From the NCBI RefSeq assembly GCF_035581365.1, contig NZ_CP141590.1:1980001-2044000 (forward strand): a DNA stretch of 64,000 nt. Reading direction: 5' to 3'. Of this stretch, positions 1 to 10,092 are shown piece after piece. The position numbers and the translations under genes were made by a program. Source of the stretch: Tsuneonella sp. CC-YZS046. GTDB taxonomy: Bacteria; Pseudomonadota; Alphaproteobacteria; Sphingomonadales; Sphingomonadaceae. Within the stretch, counting starts at the first letter, position 1, and each line of letters starts with the position of its first letter. The notes under the pieces were generated by a model, which was not told the DNA's origin, did no database searches, and saw only the letters and a list, made by a program, of their open reading frames with translations.

Positions 1-358
1 GGTTTCCAGCCGCTATGCGACCGAGCAGCAGATCGGCGCGGCCGTGGCGCTGCTGGCTTTCAAGGAACGGCAGGCGGGCAGGCCCGATCCGACCGAACAC
101 CTGCGAGAGCTTCCTCCGCTCGAAGAGCTGGACCGGCTGTTCGGCCGGGAAGGCGTGTCGCGATGGGTGCGATCCCGGGTGGCCCCCGGCATCCTCTATT
201 CGCGCAGCGGCCTGCGCGATGAAGGGTTCGACATCGTGCTCCAGCATATTCGGGAAGGCGGATCGCGCGATGGAATGTGGCGCACGGTCGCCCGCCTCCT
301 GCGCTTCGGCGAACCCGCCAGGGCAATCGCGCTGGCAACCACCCTGGCGACGAATTGA
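1..358 (+). CDS. C-terminal part of an unidentified protein of a surface-polysaccharide locus
   Basis: The reading frame is open from the left edge of the window (codons in frame from base 2) to a TGA at 356-358, so only the last roughly 118 residues are present. The fragment is rich in Arg and Leu, has no recognisable catalytic motif and no membrane segment. It lies directly upstream of, and on the same strand as, a flippase and a glycosyltransferase gene, so it may be the tail of a glycosyltransferase or polysaccharide-synthesis protein. That role is inferred from context only. Confidence 0.6.
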   Translation, partial: VSSRYATEQQIGAAVALLAFKERQAGRPDPTEHLRELPPLEELDRLFGREGVSRWVRSRVAPGILYSRSGLRDEGFDIVLQHIREGGSRDGMWRTVARLLRFGEPARAIALATTLATN

Positions 359-422
359 GAAACGGGTGACTCGCGCGACCCCCACCGAAACCCCTGAACC
401 GGTCGAGCGGGAACCGGCGGCG

Positions 423-1892
423 ATGAGCGTGCGCGGCGCGGCCGTATGGGCGATGGCGGGCCAATACATATCCTTCGGGGTCCAGTTCGCGGCTTCCGTC
501 ATCATATCGCGCTATTTCCTGACCCCGGCCGAAGTGGGCCTGTTCTCCATCAGCCTGGCCGCAGCGCTGCTGGTGGCCGTGCTGCAGGACTTCGGCCTGT
601 CGCGCTATATTTCCGGCCTGCCGGTGCTGAACCGCGAGGAAATCGCGCGATGCAGCTCGGTCGCCTTCCTCTTCTCCCTCATCATCGCCTCGATCATCGC
701 CATCACGAGCTGGCCGATGGCAAAGCTCTATGGCCAGCCGGCGCTGGCGCCGATTCTCCTCGTGGTCGCCGGCAGCTATCTCTTCGTCCCGCTTTCGGTA
801 GTGCCCCTGGCCCTGATGGCCCGCACCATGCAGTTCCGCGGCCACTTCGCCGTGAATGTCGGCGGCGCGGTCGCGCAAGGCGGGGTGGCCGTTGCCCTGG
901 CGGCGGCGGGCTATTCCTCCTTCGCGCTGGCCTGGGCGATGATCGCCGCCTCGCTCGCGCGGGGATTGATCGCCCAGGCGCTGCGCCCTTGCCTGCCCTT
1001 GCCGCTCCGGCTCGACGGCCTGGGGCAAGTGATCAATTTCGGCGCGCGGACCAGCGTGCTCTATGTGACCGGCGCGCTCGGCACCCGCACCCCGGACCTC
1101 ATCGTCGGCAAGCTGCTGGGCCTGTTCGCGGTGGGCCTCTACAGCCGGGCGGTCAGCCTGTCGGATCAGTTCCGCACCTTGATCTCGGGCGCTATCGGAA
1201 GCGTCTTCTTTCCGGCCTTTGCCCGCATTCGCGACCGGGGAGAGCCGCTCGGCCCGGCTTATCTGCGGGTATGCGCGGGCTACTCGGCGGTGATCTGGCC
1301 GGGCATGGCCGGCCTCGCGCTGGCATCCGAACCGATCATCCGCATTCTCTACGGTGAGGTCTGGATCGAGACCGCGCCGCTGCTGGCCATGATCGCGGTG
1401 ACCGAGATCATGCTGATTGCCCTGCCGCTGGTCAGCGAATTGCCGATCGTCGTCGGCAAGCTCAACCGGCTGATCGCGCTCAACCTGCTGGATACCGCGC
1501 TCTCGATCATCCTGCTGGCGATCGGTTGCCTGTGGGGCGTGGAGGGAGCGGCCGCTTCCCGGCTGGTCTACGGCGTGCTGTGGCTGTGCATCTACGTCCG
1601 CTTCATGCATGGCGTGGTGCAGTTCGATGCGCGCGCCCTGCTGCGGATCTATGCGAAAAGCGGGCTGGCGACAGCAAGCGCGCTGATCCCGCTCGCGCTG
1701 ACATATCTGCTGTGGGCATCCCCGTCGCAGATCGGCTTCGGCGCGCTGGCCGCATCGGTCATCGCCGGGGCATTCACCTGGTTCGGCGCGCTGATCCTGC
1801 TGCGCCATCCGGCGCTGAACGAGTTCCTGGCCATTGCCGCCACCCTGCCGCTCGGCCGCTTCCTGCGCCTCCCCGCCACCGCGCCCCGTTGA
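423..1892 (+). CDS. Polysaccharide flippase (Wzx/MATE-like lipopolysaccharide biosynthesis protein)
   Basis: The product is a 489-residue integral membrane protein made almost entirely of hydrophobic helices, about 12 to 14 of them, with the N-terminal RGAAVWAMAGQYISFGVQF pattern typical of the Polysacc_synt/O-antigen flippase family. Members move undecaprenyl-linked oligosaccharide units across the inner membrane. The ATG at 423 gives the usual family length. A GTG at 366, only 8 bases after the previous stop, would add 19 residues and is a plausible alternative start. It overlaps nothing and is followed 17 bases later by a glycosyltransferase gene, consistent with one exopolysaccharide or O-antigen operon. 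Confidence 0.85.
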   Translation: MSVRGAAVWAMAGQYISFGVQFAASVIISRYFLTPAEVGLFSISLAAALLVAVLQDFGLSRYISGLPVLNREEIARCSSVAFLFSLIIASIIAITSWPMAKLYGQPALAPILLVVAGSYLFVPLSVVPLALMARTMQFRGHFAVNVGGAVAQGGVAVALAAAGYSSFALAWAMIAASLARGLIAQALRPCLPLPLRLDGLGQVINFGARTSVLYVTGALGTRTPDLIVGKLLGLFAVGLYSRAVSLSDQFRTLISGAIGSVFFPAFARIRDRGEPLGPAYLRVCAGYSAVIWPGMAGLALASEPIIRILYGEVWIETAPLLAMIAVTEIMLIALPLVSELPIVVGKLNRLIALNLLDTALSIILLAIGCLWGVEGAAASRLVYGVLWLCIYVRFMHGVVQFDARALLRIYAKSGLATASALIPLALTYLLWASPSQIGFGALAASVIAGAFTWFGALILLRHPALNEFLAIAATLPLGRFLRLPATAPR

Positions 1893-1908
1893 AAGATTAC
1901 CGGAACAG

Positions 1909-3060
1909 ATGACCGCGATCGCCGCCCTTTCACCCTGCGCCATTGCTCCCGAATCCCATATCCGGCGCGATTCCCCGCGCCCGCCCGAACTGCGCAACAC
2001 GGCCTATGCCGAGCAATATGACTGGGATACCCTGTTCTATGACGTGTATCGCGTGGGCCGGCATATCGTGTTTCAAGGCCCGCCCTTCTTCAACCTGCTC
2101 GATCCGCTGAAGCAAAGCCCGGCGCTGCGCGGCAAGTTCCGCTGGCCATGGCGCAGGGCCGAGCATGTCGGACGCGACAAGCGGGGCGAGATCTGGCTTC
2201 GCGAGGAAAGCGACCGCATCCTGCTCGACAACCCGCTCGGCCGTTTCGACCTCGAGGTCCAGCCCAATCTCTCGCACCTGTTCGCGGGCTGCCGGGTGAT
2301 CCACACCCTTTCCAGGAACAACGCGATCCGCTGGATCGTGGACTGGATCGGCTTCTACGTGGCCGAGCATAAGGCCGACGGGGTATTGATCTACGACAAC
2401 GCCTCCACCGATTACTCCGCGGAAGAATTGCAGGGCGAATTGCGCAGCGCATTTCCCGCAATCGCAATTCACGTCGTCCACTGGCCGTTCAAATACGGGC
2501 CGCAAGGCGGGCTGGCGGGCGCGGTCAACGGGCAGGAAACGCCGTGGGATTCCGATTTCTGCCAGACCGGCTCGCTCCAGCACGCGCGTTTCCGCTTCCT
2601 GCTGGAAGCGCGCAGCGTGCTGAACGCCGACATCGACGAGCTGGTGCTGTCGAGCTGCGGCAGGTCGATCTTCGCGGCGACCGAAGAATCGCGCGCGCGC
2701 TTCATCAAGTTTCCGGGCGCATGGATCTGCACCGCGGGGCCAAGGCCGGTTTCCGCCAGGGATTGCCGCCATGCGGACTTCACCTTCCGCGACCGGCGGG
2801 AGCAGGAAATATGCCCGCCAAAATGGTGCATCGTGCCCGATCCGCGCCGGGCGAAACGCGAGAGCTGGTCCGTCCACAATCTGTTCGGCTCGAAATACAA
2901 TCGCACATTGTCCGGGGAATTCGAATATCGTCACATCAAGGGCATTTCGAACAACTGGAAATACGACCGCTGGGAAGAGGCCGCCTTCGACAGCGACCGC
3001 TTCCAGCAGGACAAGGCGCTGGCAGACAGCCTGATCCGGGCCGGATTGCTGGCGGCCTGA
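1909..3060 (+). CDS. Glycosyltransferase, GT92/GT2-like (DUF23-type)
   Basis: The 383-residue soluble product has the nucleotide-sugar-binding pattern of GT-A enzymes: a segment beginning near residue 130 (NNAIRWIVDWIGFYVAEH) followed by YDNASTDYS, and a later DxD-like metal site in LNADIDELV. This layout matches glycosyltransferase family 92 and related GT2-like proteins found in polysaccharide loci. The ATG at 1909 is chosen because it follows the flippase stop by 16 bases with a GGAACAG purine stretch. A longer frame from 1834 would overlap the flippase. The sugar donor and acceptor cannot be read from the sequence. Confidence 0.8.
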   Translation: MTAIAALSPCAIAPESHIRRDSPRPPELRNTAYAEQYDWDTLFYDVYRVGRHIVFQGPPFFNLLDPLKQSPALRGKFRWPWRRAEHVGRDKRGEIWLREESDRILLDNPLGRFDLEVQPNLSHLFAGCRVIHTLSRNNAIRWIVDWIGFYVAEHKADGVLIYDNASTDYSAEELQGELRSAFPAIAIHVVHWPFKYGPQGGLAGAVNGQETPWDSDFCQTGSLQHARFRFLLEARSVLNADIDELVLSSCGRSIFAATEESRARFIKFPGAWICTAGPRPVSARDCRHADFTFRDRREQEICPPKWCIVPDPRRAKRESWSVHNLFGSKYNRTLSGEFEYRHIKGISNNWKYDRWEEAAFDSDRFQQDKALADSLIRAGLLAA

Positions 3061-3121
3061 CCGGCCGCCGCTTCCAATGGCGCGCACATCCCACCTTCCG
3101 GTTTGGCGCCCGCATCCCTAA

Positions 3122-4960
3122 ATGGCAGGGATGTCCCCCGATACGACAGACGGAAAGAATGCCGGCGGCGAAGACGGCTGGCGCGCCTTGCGGCGCTTCT
3201 TCCCCTATCTCTGGCCCGAAGGAAATCCCGCTCTCAAGCAGCGAATAATCGGAGCCATCATGCTGGTGCTGGCGGGCAAGGCCGTGATGCTCGCCCTGCC
3301 CTTCGCCTACAAGCGGGCGGTCGACACGATGACCACCGCCAGCAACGAGGCGATGATGGTCGCGCTGGCGCTGGTGCTCGCCTACGCGCTGGGCCGCTTC
3401 ACTTCGGTCGCTTTCGACAATCTGCGCAACATGGTGTTCGAGCGGGTCGGCCAGGATGCCGCGCGCGCGCTGGCGGAAGACGTGTTCGCCCGGTTGCACA
3501 GCCTCAGCCTGCGCTTCCATCTCGCCCGCCGCACCGGCGAAGTGACCAAGGTGATCGAACGCGGAACCAAGAGCATCGACGTCATGCTCTACTTCCTGCT
3601 GTTCAATATTGCCCCGACCGTCGTGGAGCTGATCGCGGTCGCGGTGATCTTCTACCTGCAGTTCGGCTGGGGCCTTGTCCTGGCGACTGGCGTGGCGGTG
3701 GTCGCCTATGCCCTGGCCACCCGCTGGATCACCGAATGGCGCACCGCGCTGCGGGTCCGGATGAACGAGCTGGACGGGCAGGCGCTGTCCCACGCCGTCG
3801 ATTCTCTGCTGAATTACGAAACCGTCAAATATTTCGGAGCCGAACGGCGCGAGGAGGAACGCTATGGGCAGGCGGCCCGCGCCTATGCCGAGGCCGCCGT
3901 CAAGAGCGAGAACAGCCTCGGCCTGCTCAATGTCGTGCAGGCGCTGATCGTCAATCTGCTGATGGCGGGCGCGATGGGCTATACGGTATGGGGCTGGTCC
4001 CAGGGCAGGCTGACCGTGGGCGACCTCGTCTTCGTCAACACCTACCTGATCCAGCTGTTCCGGCCGCTGGACATGCTCGGCATGGTCTACCGCACCGTCC
4101 GCCAAGGGCTGATCGACATGACCGAAATGTTCCGGCTGATCGACACCCAGATCGAGATTGCCGATGCGCCGGGCGCGCCGGCGCTGCTGATAAGGCGCCC
4201 GGCCGTTGTCTTCGACGATGTAGTGTTCGGCTATGAGCCGGACCGGACGATATTGCACGGGCTGAGCTTCGAGGTCCCGGCTGGCACCCATGTCGCCATC
4301 GTCGGCCCCTCGGGCGCGGGCAAGTCGACTATCGGCCGCCTGCTGTTCCGCTTCTACGATCCGTGGTCCGGCCGCATCCTGATCGATGGGCAGGACATTG
4401 CCCAAGTCACGCAGGCCAGCTTGCGGGCGGCGATCGGCATTGTCCCGCAGGACAGCGTGCTGTTCAACGACACGATCGGCTACAACATCGCCTATGGCCG
4501 TGACGGTGCGAGCGAGGAAGACGTCATCGCCGCCGCCCGGGGTGCCGCGATCCTGCCTTTCATCCAGAGCCTGCCGGATGGCTTTTCCACGCAGGTTGGG
4601 GAGCGCGGGCTCAAATTGTCGGGCGGGGAAAAGCAACGCATCGCGATTGCTCGCACGCTGGTGAAGAATCCCGCGATCCTGCTGCTGGACGAAGCGACCA
4701 GCGCGCTCGACACCAGAACCGAGCAGGAAATTCTCGCCACGCTCCATCGAGTCTCGAAGGACCGGACCAGCATCTCCATCGCCCACCGCCTCTCGACCAT
4801 TGCCGACGCCGACCGCATTCTGGTGCTGGACAAGGGGCGCCTGGCGGAAAGCGGAACCCATGGCGAACTGCTGCGCCATGACGGCCTCTATGCCGAAATG
4901 TGGACACGCCAGGCCAGCGAACAGCCGGATGCCGAAGCGATGCATGAGACGGCGGCCTGA
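3122..4960 (+). CDS. ABC transporter permease/ATPase of the Atm1 (mitochondrial-type Fe-S export) family
   Basis: This is a half-size ABC exporter of 612 residues: a six-helix transmembrane domain (about residues 35-340) fused to an ATPase domain. The ATPase shows Walker A GPSGAGKST, Q-loop IVPQDS, signature LSGGEKQRIAIART, Walker B ILLLDEATSALD and the switch His in SIAHRLST. The N-terminal WRALRRFFPYLWPEG and the NYETVKYFGAE segment of the membrane domain are hallmarks of the Atm1/AtmA group, which exports glutathione-linked compounds and affects Fe-S assembly or metal resistance. An ATG at 3131 is an alternative start. The neighbouring glutathione-dependent formaldehyde genes make a glutathione-conjugate substrate plausible. 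Confidence 0.9.
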   Translation: MAGMSPDTTDGKNAGGEDGWRALRRFFPYLWPEGNPALKQRIIGAIMLVLAGKAVMLALPFAYKRAVDTMTTASNEAMMVALALVLAYALGRFTSVAFDNLRNMVFERVGQDAARALAEDVFARLHSLSLRFHLARRTGEVTKVIERGTKSIDVMLYFLLFNIAPTVVELIAVAVIFYLQFGWGLVLATGVAVVAYALATRWITEWRTALRVRMNELDGQALSHAVDSLLNYETVKYFGAERREEERYGQAARAYAEAAVKSENSLGLLNVVQALIVNLLMAGAMGYTVWGWSQGRLTVGDLVFVNTYLIQLFRPLDMLGMVYRTVRQGLIDMTEMFRLIDTQIEIADAPGAPALLIRRPAVVFDDVVFGYEPDRTILHGLSFEVPAGTHVAIVGPSGAGKSTIGRLLFRFYDPWSGRILIDGQDIAQVTQASLRAAIGIVPQDSVLFNDTIGYNIAYGRDGASEEDVIAAARGAAILPFIQSLPDGFSTQVGERGLKLSGGEKQRIAIARTLVKNPAILLLDEATSALDTRTEQEILATLHRVSKDRTSISIAHRLSTIADADRILVLDKGRLAESGTHGELLRHDGLYAEMWTRQASEQPDAEAMHETAA

Positions 4961-5034
4961 GCAAGGCTTGCCCGCACCGCCGCTACGGCTAAAAGACCAT
5001 CACGCCCCTGATCCCGATCCGGAGATATTGAAGC

Positions 5035-6147
5035 ATGAAGACCCGCGCCGCCGTTGCATTCGAAGCGAAGAAGCCGCTCGAGATCGTCGAACTGGATCTG
5101 GAAGGGCCGAAGGCGGGCGAGGTACTGGTGGAGATCATGGCGACGGGAATCTGCCACACCGACGCCTACACGCTGGACGGCTTCGATTCGGAAGGAATCT
5201 TCCCCTCGATCCTCGGCCATGAAGGCGCGGGCATCGTGCGCGAGGTGGGCGCGGGCGTGACCAGCGTGGCGCCGGGCGACCATGTGATCCCGCTCTACAC
5301 TCCGGAATGCCGGCAATGTAAGTCCTGCCTTTCCGGCAAGACCAACCTGTGCACCGCGATCCGCGCGACCCAGGGCAAGGGGCTGATGCCGGACGGCACC
5401 ACGCGCTTTTCCTACAAGGGGCAGCCGATCTATCATTACATGGGCTGCTCGACCTTCTCCAACTTCACCGTGCTGCCGGAAATCGCGGTGGCGAAGATCC
5501 GGGAGGACGCGCCGTTCCAGACCAGCTGCTATGTCGGCTGCGGCGTGACCACCGGGGTCGGGGCCGTGGTCAACACCGCCAAGGTCCAGGTCGGGGAGAA
5601 GGTCGTCGTCTTCGGCCTGGGCGGCATCGGGCTGAATGTGATCCAGGGTGCGAAGATGGTGGGCGCGGATGTGATCGTCGGCGTCGATCTCAACCCCGAC
5701 CGGGAGGAATGGGGCCGCAAGTTCGGCATGACTCACTTCATCAACGGCGCGGGCAAGAGCCGCGACGACGTGATCGCCGAAGTGCTGCAACTGACCGACG
5801 GCGGCGCGGACTACAGCTTCGACGCCACCGGCAACACCGAAGTGATGCGCACCGCGCTGGAATGCTGCCACCGCGGCTGGGGCGAATCGATCATCATCGG
5901 CGTGGCCGAAGCGGGCAAGGAGATCAGCACCCGCCCGTTCCAGCTGGTCACCGGCCGGGTGTGGAAGGGCACCGCGTTCGGCGGGGCCAAGGGCCGCACC
6001 GATGTGCCGAAGATCGTGGACTGGTACATGAACGGCAAGATCCAGATCGACCCGATGATTACCCATGTCCTGACGCTGGAAGAGATCAACAAGGGCTTCG
6101 ACTTGATGCATGCGGGTGAGAGCATCCGCAGCGTCGTGGTCTACTGA
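5035..6147 (+). CDS. adhC: S-(hydroxymethyl)glutathione dehydrogenase / class III alcohol dehydrogenase, copy 1
   Basis: The 370-residue zinc alcohol dehydrogenase oxidises S-hydroxymethylglutathione, formed from formaldehyde and glutathione, to S-formylglutathione with NAD+. Diagnostic features are the catalytic-zinc residues in [12 protein letters not shown] and the GHEGAGIV block, the four-cysteine structural zinc lobe [15 protein letters not shown], and the nucleotide fold [17 protein letters not shown]. It heads an operon with a VOC-family gene and fghA, the next pathway enzyme. A nearly identical copy sits on the opposite strand at 18769-19881. Sphingomonads often show this adhC-VOC-fghA order. 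Confidence 0.95.
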   Translation: MKTRAAVAFEAKKPLEIVELDLEGPKAGEVLVEIMATGICHTDAYTLDGFDSEGIFPSILGHEGAGIVREVGAGVTSVAPGDHVIPLYTPECRQCKSCLSGKTNLCTAIRATQGKGLMPDGTTRFSYKGQPIYHYMGCSTFSNFTVLPEIAVAKIREDAPFQTSCYVGCGVTTGVGAVVNTAKVQVGEKVVVFGLGGIGLNVIQGAKMVGADVIVGVDLNPDREEWGRKFGMTHFINGAGKSRDDVIAEVLQLTDGGADYSFDATGNTEVMRTALECCHRGWGESIIIGVAEAGKEISTRPFQLVTGRVWKGTAFGGAKGRTDVPKIVDWYMNGKIQIDPMITHVLTLEEINKGFDLMHAGESIRSVVVY

Positions 6148-6170
6148 ATTTCAACCGAGGAGAGAGTGCA

Positions 6171-6551
6171 ATGTATTCCCATATGATGGTCGGTTCCAAT
6201 GACTTGAGCCGGTCGAGAAAATTCTACGACGCAGTGTTCGGCGCGCTGGGCGCCAATGCCGGGATTGAGGACGACAAGGGCCGACTCATCTATATGCATA
6301 ATGACGGCATCTTCCTGGTGACCAAGCCCATCGACGGCAATTCCGCGACCCATGCCAACGGCGGCACGATCGGCTTTGCCATGTCGAACCCCGAGCAGGC
6401 CAAGGCCTGGCACGATGCGGGCGTGGCCAATGGCGGCAAGTCGATCGAAGATCCGCCGGGCATCCGCGAAGGCGGCTTCGGCACGCTCTATCTCGCCTAT
6501 CTGCGCGACCCGGACGGCAACAAGCTCTGCGCGCTGCACCGCGTGGCCTGA
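6171..6551 (+). CDS. VOC-family (glyoxalase/bleomycin-resistance fold) protein
   Basis: The 126-residue protein starts MYSHMMVGSNDLSRSRKFYDAVF and ends YLRDPDGNKLCALHR, the paired beta-alpha-beta-beta-beta signature of the vicinal oxygen chelate superfamily. The start ATG follows a strong GAGGAGAG ribosome site and lies 23 bases after adhC. Its position between the two glutathione-dependent formaldehyde genes suggests a helper role, for example in handling glutathione adducts. The exact reaction is not known from the sequence, and the gene is often only labelled as a VOC protein in such operons. Confidence 0.85.
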   Translation: MYSHMMVGSNDLSRSRKFYDAVFGALGANAGIEDDKGRLIYMHNDGIFLVTKPIDGNSATHANGGTIGFAMSNPEQAKAWHDAGVANGGKSIEDPPGIREGGFGTLYLAYLRDPDGNKLCALHRVA

Positions 6552-6560
6552 AGGCATCCG

Positions 6561-7400
6561 GTGACAATCGAGACAATCAGCACGAACCGCAGCCACGGCG
6601 GGGAGCAGGGCGTTTACACCCACTCCTCCGCCGTGACCGGCACGCCGATGACCTTCTCGGTCTTCGTGCCCGACCATGCGCCGGGCTCGCGGCTGCCGGT
6701 GCTGTGGTATCTTTCCGGACTCACCTGCACCCACGCCAATGTCACCGAGAAGGGCGAGTATCGCCGGACCTGCGCCGAGCATGGCATCATCTTCGTCGCG
6801 CCGGACACCTCTCCGCGCGGAAACGAGGTGCCGGATGACGAGGCTTACGATTTCGGCAAGGGCGCGGGCTTCTATGTGGACGCCACGCAGGAACCGTGGG
6901 CAACCAGCTTCCGGATGCGCGGCTATATCGAGCGGGAATTGCCCGAGCTGATCGCCGCAAGTTTCCCGGCGGACATGGCGCGGCAGGGCATCACCGGCCA
7001 TTCGATGGGCGGGCACGGGGCGCTTACCATCAGCCTGCGCAACCCCGGCCGCTTCCGTTCCACCAGCGCCTTCGCGCCCATCGTCAGCCCGCTGAACTGC
7101 CCCTGGGGCATCAAGGCGCTGACCGGCTATATCGGGCCGGATCGCGCGGCCTGGCGCGAATATGACGCCTGCGCGCTGATCGAGGACGGCGCGCGCCTGC
7201 CTGACCTGCTGGTCGACCAGGGCACGGCGGACAATTTTCTGGAAGAACAGCTCAAGACCGCGCTGCTGGCCGATGCCTGCGATCAGGCGGGCATTCCCGC
7301 GACCATCCGGATGCAGGACGGCTACGACCACTCCTATTACTTCATCTCCAGCTTCATGGTGGACCACGTCGCCTGGCACGCGGAACGGCTCAAGCGCTGA
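6561..7400 (+). CDS. fghA: S-formylglutathione hydrolase
   Basis: The 279-residue alpha/beta hydrolase (esterase D family) hydrolyses S-formylglutathione to formate and glutathione, completing formaldehyde detoxification. The nucleophile elbow GHSMGGHG, the Asp in LLVDQGTADNFL and the His in GYDHSYYFI form the catalytic triad. The motif LPVLWYLSGLTCTHANV is characteristic of the family. Translation starts with GTG at 6561, nine bases after the VOC gene stop, and the next gene begins five bases after its stop, so it is within the adhC operon. Confidence 0.95.
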   Translation: MTIETISTNRSHGGEQGVYTHSSAVTGTPMTFSVFVPDHAPGSRLPVLWYLSGLTCTHANVTEKGEYRRTCAEHGIIFVAPDTSPRGNEVPDDEAYDFGKGAGFYVDATQEPWATSFRMRGYIERELPELIAASFPADMARQGITGHSMGGHGALTISLRNPGRFRSTSAFAPIVSPLNCPWGIKALTGYIGPDRAAWREYDACALIEDGARLPDLLVDQGTADNFLEEQLKTALLADACDQAGIPATIRMQDGYDHSYYFISSFMVDHVAWHAERLKR

Positions 7401-7405
7401 GGGGC

Positions 7406-8143
7406 ATGGAAACGCTTGCCCTCGAAACCGCCGGCCCGGTCGCAAGGCTCAGCCTCGACCGGCCGGATCAGCGCAATGCGATGTCGGCCCTTCTCGTGGC
7501 GGAACTGGGCGAGTGCCTTCAGCAGCTTGAAGGCGATGCTCGAATACGCGCGATCGTCCTGTCCGGCTCCGGCCGGGGGTTTTGCGCCGGAAGCGACCTT
7601 TCGGAACTGGCCGCGATGGACGCCGCCGGGCGCGAGGCGTTCGAGGCCGAATCCGGCCGCCTCGCCCGGCTGATCTGGAATCTGGAAACCCCGGTGATCG
7701 CCGCCGTGACCGGCTTCGCGATAGGCGGCGGCTTCACCCTTGCCACCTCCTGCGACATCGTCGTCACCGCGCCCGATGCCAAGTGGTCGCTGCCGGAAGT
7801 GCCGATCGGCCTGTTCCCGGCCTGGGGCATCGATTCCGTCGTGCTGCGCGCCGGGCAGGCGCGGGCGCGGCGGCTGTGCTGGGGGATCGACATCCTCGAC
7901 GGACAACAGGCGGTCGAGGCGGGGCTCGCGGACGAACTGGCGGACGACCCCATCGCGGCGGCGCATGAACTGGCGCAAAAGCTGGCCGCCCTGCCCCCCG
8001 AATCCGCCCCAGCGGTCAAGCGCTACTTCGCTCCGGCCGGGCCGGCGGCGGCAAGCGACGCTGCGGCCAATCGCCATTTCCTGCAATGCTGCGACACCGC
8101 CGAAGCCGCCGCCAGCTTCATCCGCTACGGCAAGAGCCGGTAG
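7406..8143 (+). CDS. Enoyl-CoA hydratase/isomerase family protein
   Basis: The 245-residue crotonase-fold protein contains RLSLDRPDQRNAMS near the N terminus and the oxyanion-hole segments GRGFCAGSDLSEL and GFAIGGGFTLATSCDIVV. The family acts on CoA thioesters (hydration, isomerisation or hydrolysis). The Glu pair that defines classical enoyl-CoA hydratase is not obvious, so the specific reaction is uncertain. It begins five bases after fghA and is probably co-transcribed with it, although a link to formaldehyde metabolism is not clear. It converges on hslU with only 12 bases between. Confidence 0.85.
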   Translation: METLALETAGPVARLSLDRPDQRNAMSALLVAELGECLQQLEGDARIRAIVLSGSGRGFCAGSDLSELAAMDAAGREAFEAESGRLARLIWNLETPVIAAVTGFAIGGGFTLATSCDIVVTAPDAKWSLPEVPIGLFPAWGIDSVVLRAGQARARRLCWGIDILDGQQAVEAGLADELADDPIAAAHELAQKLAALPPESAPAVKRYFAPAGPAAASDAAANRHFLQCCDTAEAAASFIRYGKSR

Positions 8144-8155
8144 CCGCGCCGCGGA

Positions 8156-9457
8156 TCAGAGGATGTAGCGGCTGAGGTCGCTATCGCTGGCCAGCCCGGC
8201 CAGCTTCTCGCGGACATAGGCTTCATCCACCGTCACGGTCGCGCCGCGCCGGTCCTCCGCATCGAAGCTCACTTCCTCCAGCAGCTTCTCCATCACGGTC
8301 TGCAGGCGCCGGGCGCCGATATTCTCGACCGTCTCATTCACCTGCGCGGCGATGGAGGCGATCTCGCGGATCGCGTCATCCGTGAAATCGAGCGTCACGC
8401 CCTCCGTCTCGATCAGAGCCTTGTATTGCTGGACCAGATTGGCGCGGGTATCCGAAAGGATCGCCACGAAATCATCCCGGGTGAGCGCCTGCAGCTCCAC
8501 CCGGATCGGCAGGCGGCCCTGCAGTTCCGGCAGCATGTCGGACGGCTTGGCGACGTGGAACGCGCCGCTGGCGATGAACAGCACATGGTCCGTCTTCATC
8601 GGCCCGTATTTGGTGGAAACCGTGGTGCCTTCGATCAGCGGCAGCAGATCGCGCTGCACCCCTTCCCGGCTGACCGACCCGCCGCGCACGTCGGAAACCG
8701 CGATCTTGTCGATCTCGTCCAGAAAGACGATGCCATTGGTTTCCGCATTCTGCAGCGCGACCCGGGCCACGTCGTCCTGATCCATGCGCTTCTCGGATTC
8801 CTCGTCGACCAGCTTGTCCCACGCATCCGGCACCTTGAGCTTGCGCCGCTTGGTCGGCGCGCGGCCGAACGCCTTGCCCATCATGTCGGACAGGTTGATC
8901 ATGCCCACCCCGCCGCCGAGGCCGGGTATCTCCATCGGCATGGACGGCGTGTCCTCGACCTCCACCTCGACCTCGACATCGTTCATCGCGTTCTGGACAA
9001 TGCGCTGGCGGAAGCTCTCGCGGGTGGCTTCGGACGCGCTCTCGCCGCACAGGGCATTGAGCAGCCGTTCCATCGCCGCGTGCGAGGCCGCCTCGCGAAC
9101 CGCATCGCGGCGGCGGTCCTTTTCCAGCCGGATCGCTTCTTCGGCCAGATCGCGCGCGATCTGCTCGACATCGCGGCCGACATAGCCGACCTCGGTGAAC
9201 TTGGTCGCCTCCACCTTCACGAAGGGCGCTTCGGCCAGCTTCGCCAGGCGGCGGCTGATCTCGGTCTTGCCGCAGCCGGTCGGCCCGATCATCAGGATGT
9301 TCTTGGGCGTCACCTCATCGCGCAATTCGGGGGACAGGCGCTGGCGGCGCCAGCGGTTGCGCAGGGCCACCGCCACCGCGCGCTTGGCTTCGGCCTGGCC
9401 GATGATGTGCTCGTCCAGCGCGGCGACGATCGCCTTGGGAGTCAGATTGTCGTTCAT
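8156..9457 (-). CDS. hslU: ATP-dependent protease ATPase subunit HslU
   Basis: The 433-residue AAA+ unfoldase feeds substrates to the HslV peptidase. It shows the N-terminal [21 protein letters not shown], Walker [10 protein letters not shown], the pore-associated [13 protein letters not shown] segment, Walker [11 protein letters not shown] and a C terminus ending in SRYIL, the tail that docks into HslV. The ATG at 9457 is preferred over an upstream TTG because it gives the standard length and falls just after the hslV stop. It is the second gene of the hslVU operon. Confidence 0.97.
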   Translation of the reverse strand: MNDNLTPKAIVAALDEHIIGQAEAKRAVAVALRNRWRRQRLSPELRDEVTPKNILMIGPTGCGKTEISRRLAKLAEAPFVKVEATKFTEVGYVGRDVEQIARDLAEEAIRLEKDRRRDAVREAASHAAMERLLNALCGESASEATRESFRQRIVQNAMNDVEVEVEVEDTPSMPMEIPGLGGGVGMINLSDMMGKAFGRAPTKRRKLKVPDAWDKLVDEESEKRMDQDDVARVALQNAETNGIVFLDEIDKIAVSDVRGGSVSREGVQRDLLPLIEGTTVSTKYGPMKTDHVLFIASGAFHVAKPSDMLPELQGRLPIRVELQALTRDDFVAILSDTRANLVQQYKALIETEGVTLDFTDDAIREIASIAAQVNETVENIGARRLQTVMEKLLEEVSFDAEDRRGATVTVDEAYVREKLAGLASDSDLSRYIL

Positions 9458-9462
9458 GAGGC

Positions 9463-10020
9463 TCAAATGGTTTCGACCGTCACGCGGTCATTGGTGAACA
9501 CACAGATGTCGGCGGCGACGGCCATGGCGCGGCGCGCGATGGTTTCCGCATCCTCTTCATAGTCCGAAACGGCGCGCGCGGCGGCCAGGGCGTAATTCCC
9601 GCCCGATCCGATCGCGGCGATCCCCGCTTCCGGCTCCAGCACATCGCCATTGCCGGTCAGCACCAGCATCGTCTCCGCATCGGCGACGATCATCAGCGCT
9701 TCCAGATTGCGGAGATATTTGTCGGTCCGCCAGTCCTTGGCGAGTTCCACCGCGGCGCGCATGAGCTGGCCGCTATATTGCTCCAGCTTGCGCTCCAGCC
9801 GCTCGAACAGGGTGAAGGCGTCCGCCGTGGCCCCGGCGAACCCGGCGATCACCTTGCCCTCGCCGATCCGCCGGACCTTGCGGGCATTGGGCTTCATCAC
9901 CGTATTGCCCATGGAAACCTGGCCATCGCCGGCGATGACGGTCTTGCCGCCCTTCTTGACGCCGATGATGGTGGTGCCGTGCCACTCGATCAGGCCGTGG
10001 CTTGCCCTGCTGTCATTCAT
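9463..10020 (-). CDS. hslV: ATP-dependent protease peptidase subunit HslV
   Basis: The 185-residue product is the proteasome-beta-like Thr peptidase of the HslUV complex. The segment [26 protein letters not shown] places the catalytic Thr at residue 16 or 17, so a short N-terminal propeptide would be removed. It lies directly upstream of hslU, five bases apart. HslUV is commonly under heat-shock control. An rpoH gene lies about 6 kb away, but I could not define a sigma-32 promoter with confidence. Confidence 0.96.
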   Translation of the reverse strand: MNDSRASHGLIEWHGTTIIGVKKGGKTVIAGDGQVSMGNTVMKPNARKVRRIGEGKVIAGFAGATADAFTLFERLERKLEQYSGQLMRAAVELAKDWRTDKYLRNLEALMIVADAETMLVLTGNGDVLEPEAGIAAIGSGGNYALAAARAVSDYEEDAETIARRAMAVAADICVFTNDRVTVETI

Positions 10021-10048
10021 GCCGGCGATATGGGAGGGCCAAAGCGCT

Positions 10049-10090
10049 GGTTCAAGCAGGGGGGGTTCAAGCAGGCGGGGATCAAGCGGG
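10049..10090. repeat. Short degenerate tandem repeat upstream of hslV
   Basis: Three tandem units of about 15 to 16 bases share TTCAAGCAGG or ATCAAGCGGG in the 72-base spacer between the bamE stop and the hslV start. No function is apparent. Confidence 0.4.
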
Positions 10091-10092
10091 CA

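Noticed and set aside
60-4945. Long minus-strand frames opposite the flippase, glycosyltransferase and Atm1 genes
   Set aside because: No motifs, no ribosome sites; the plus-strand genes are fully supported.
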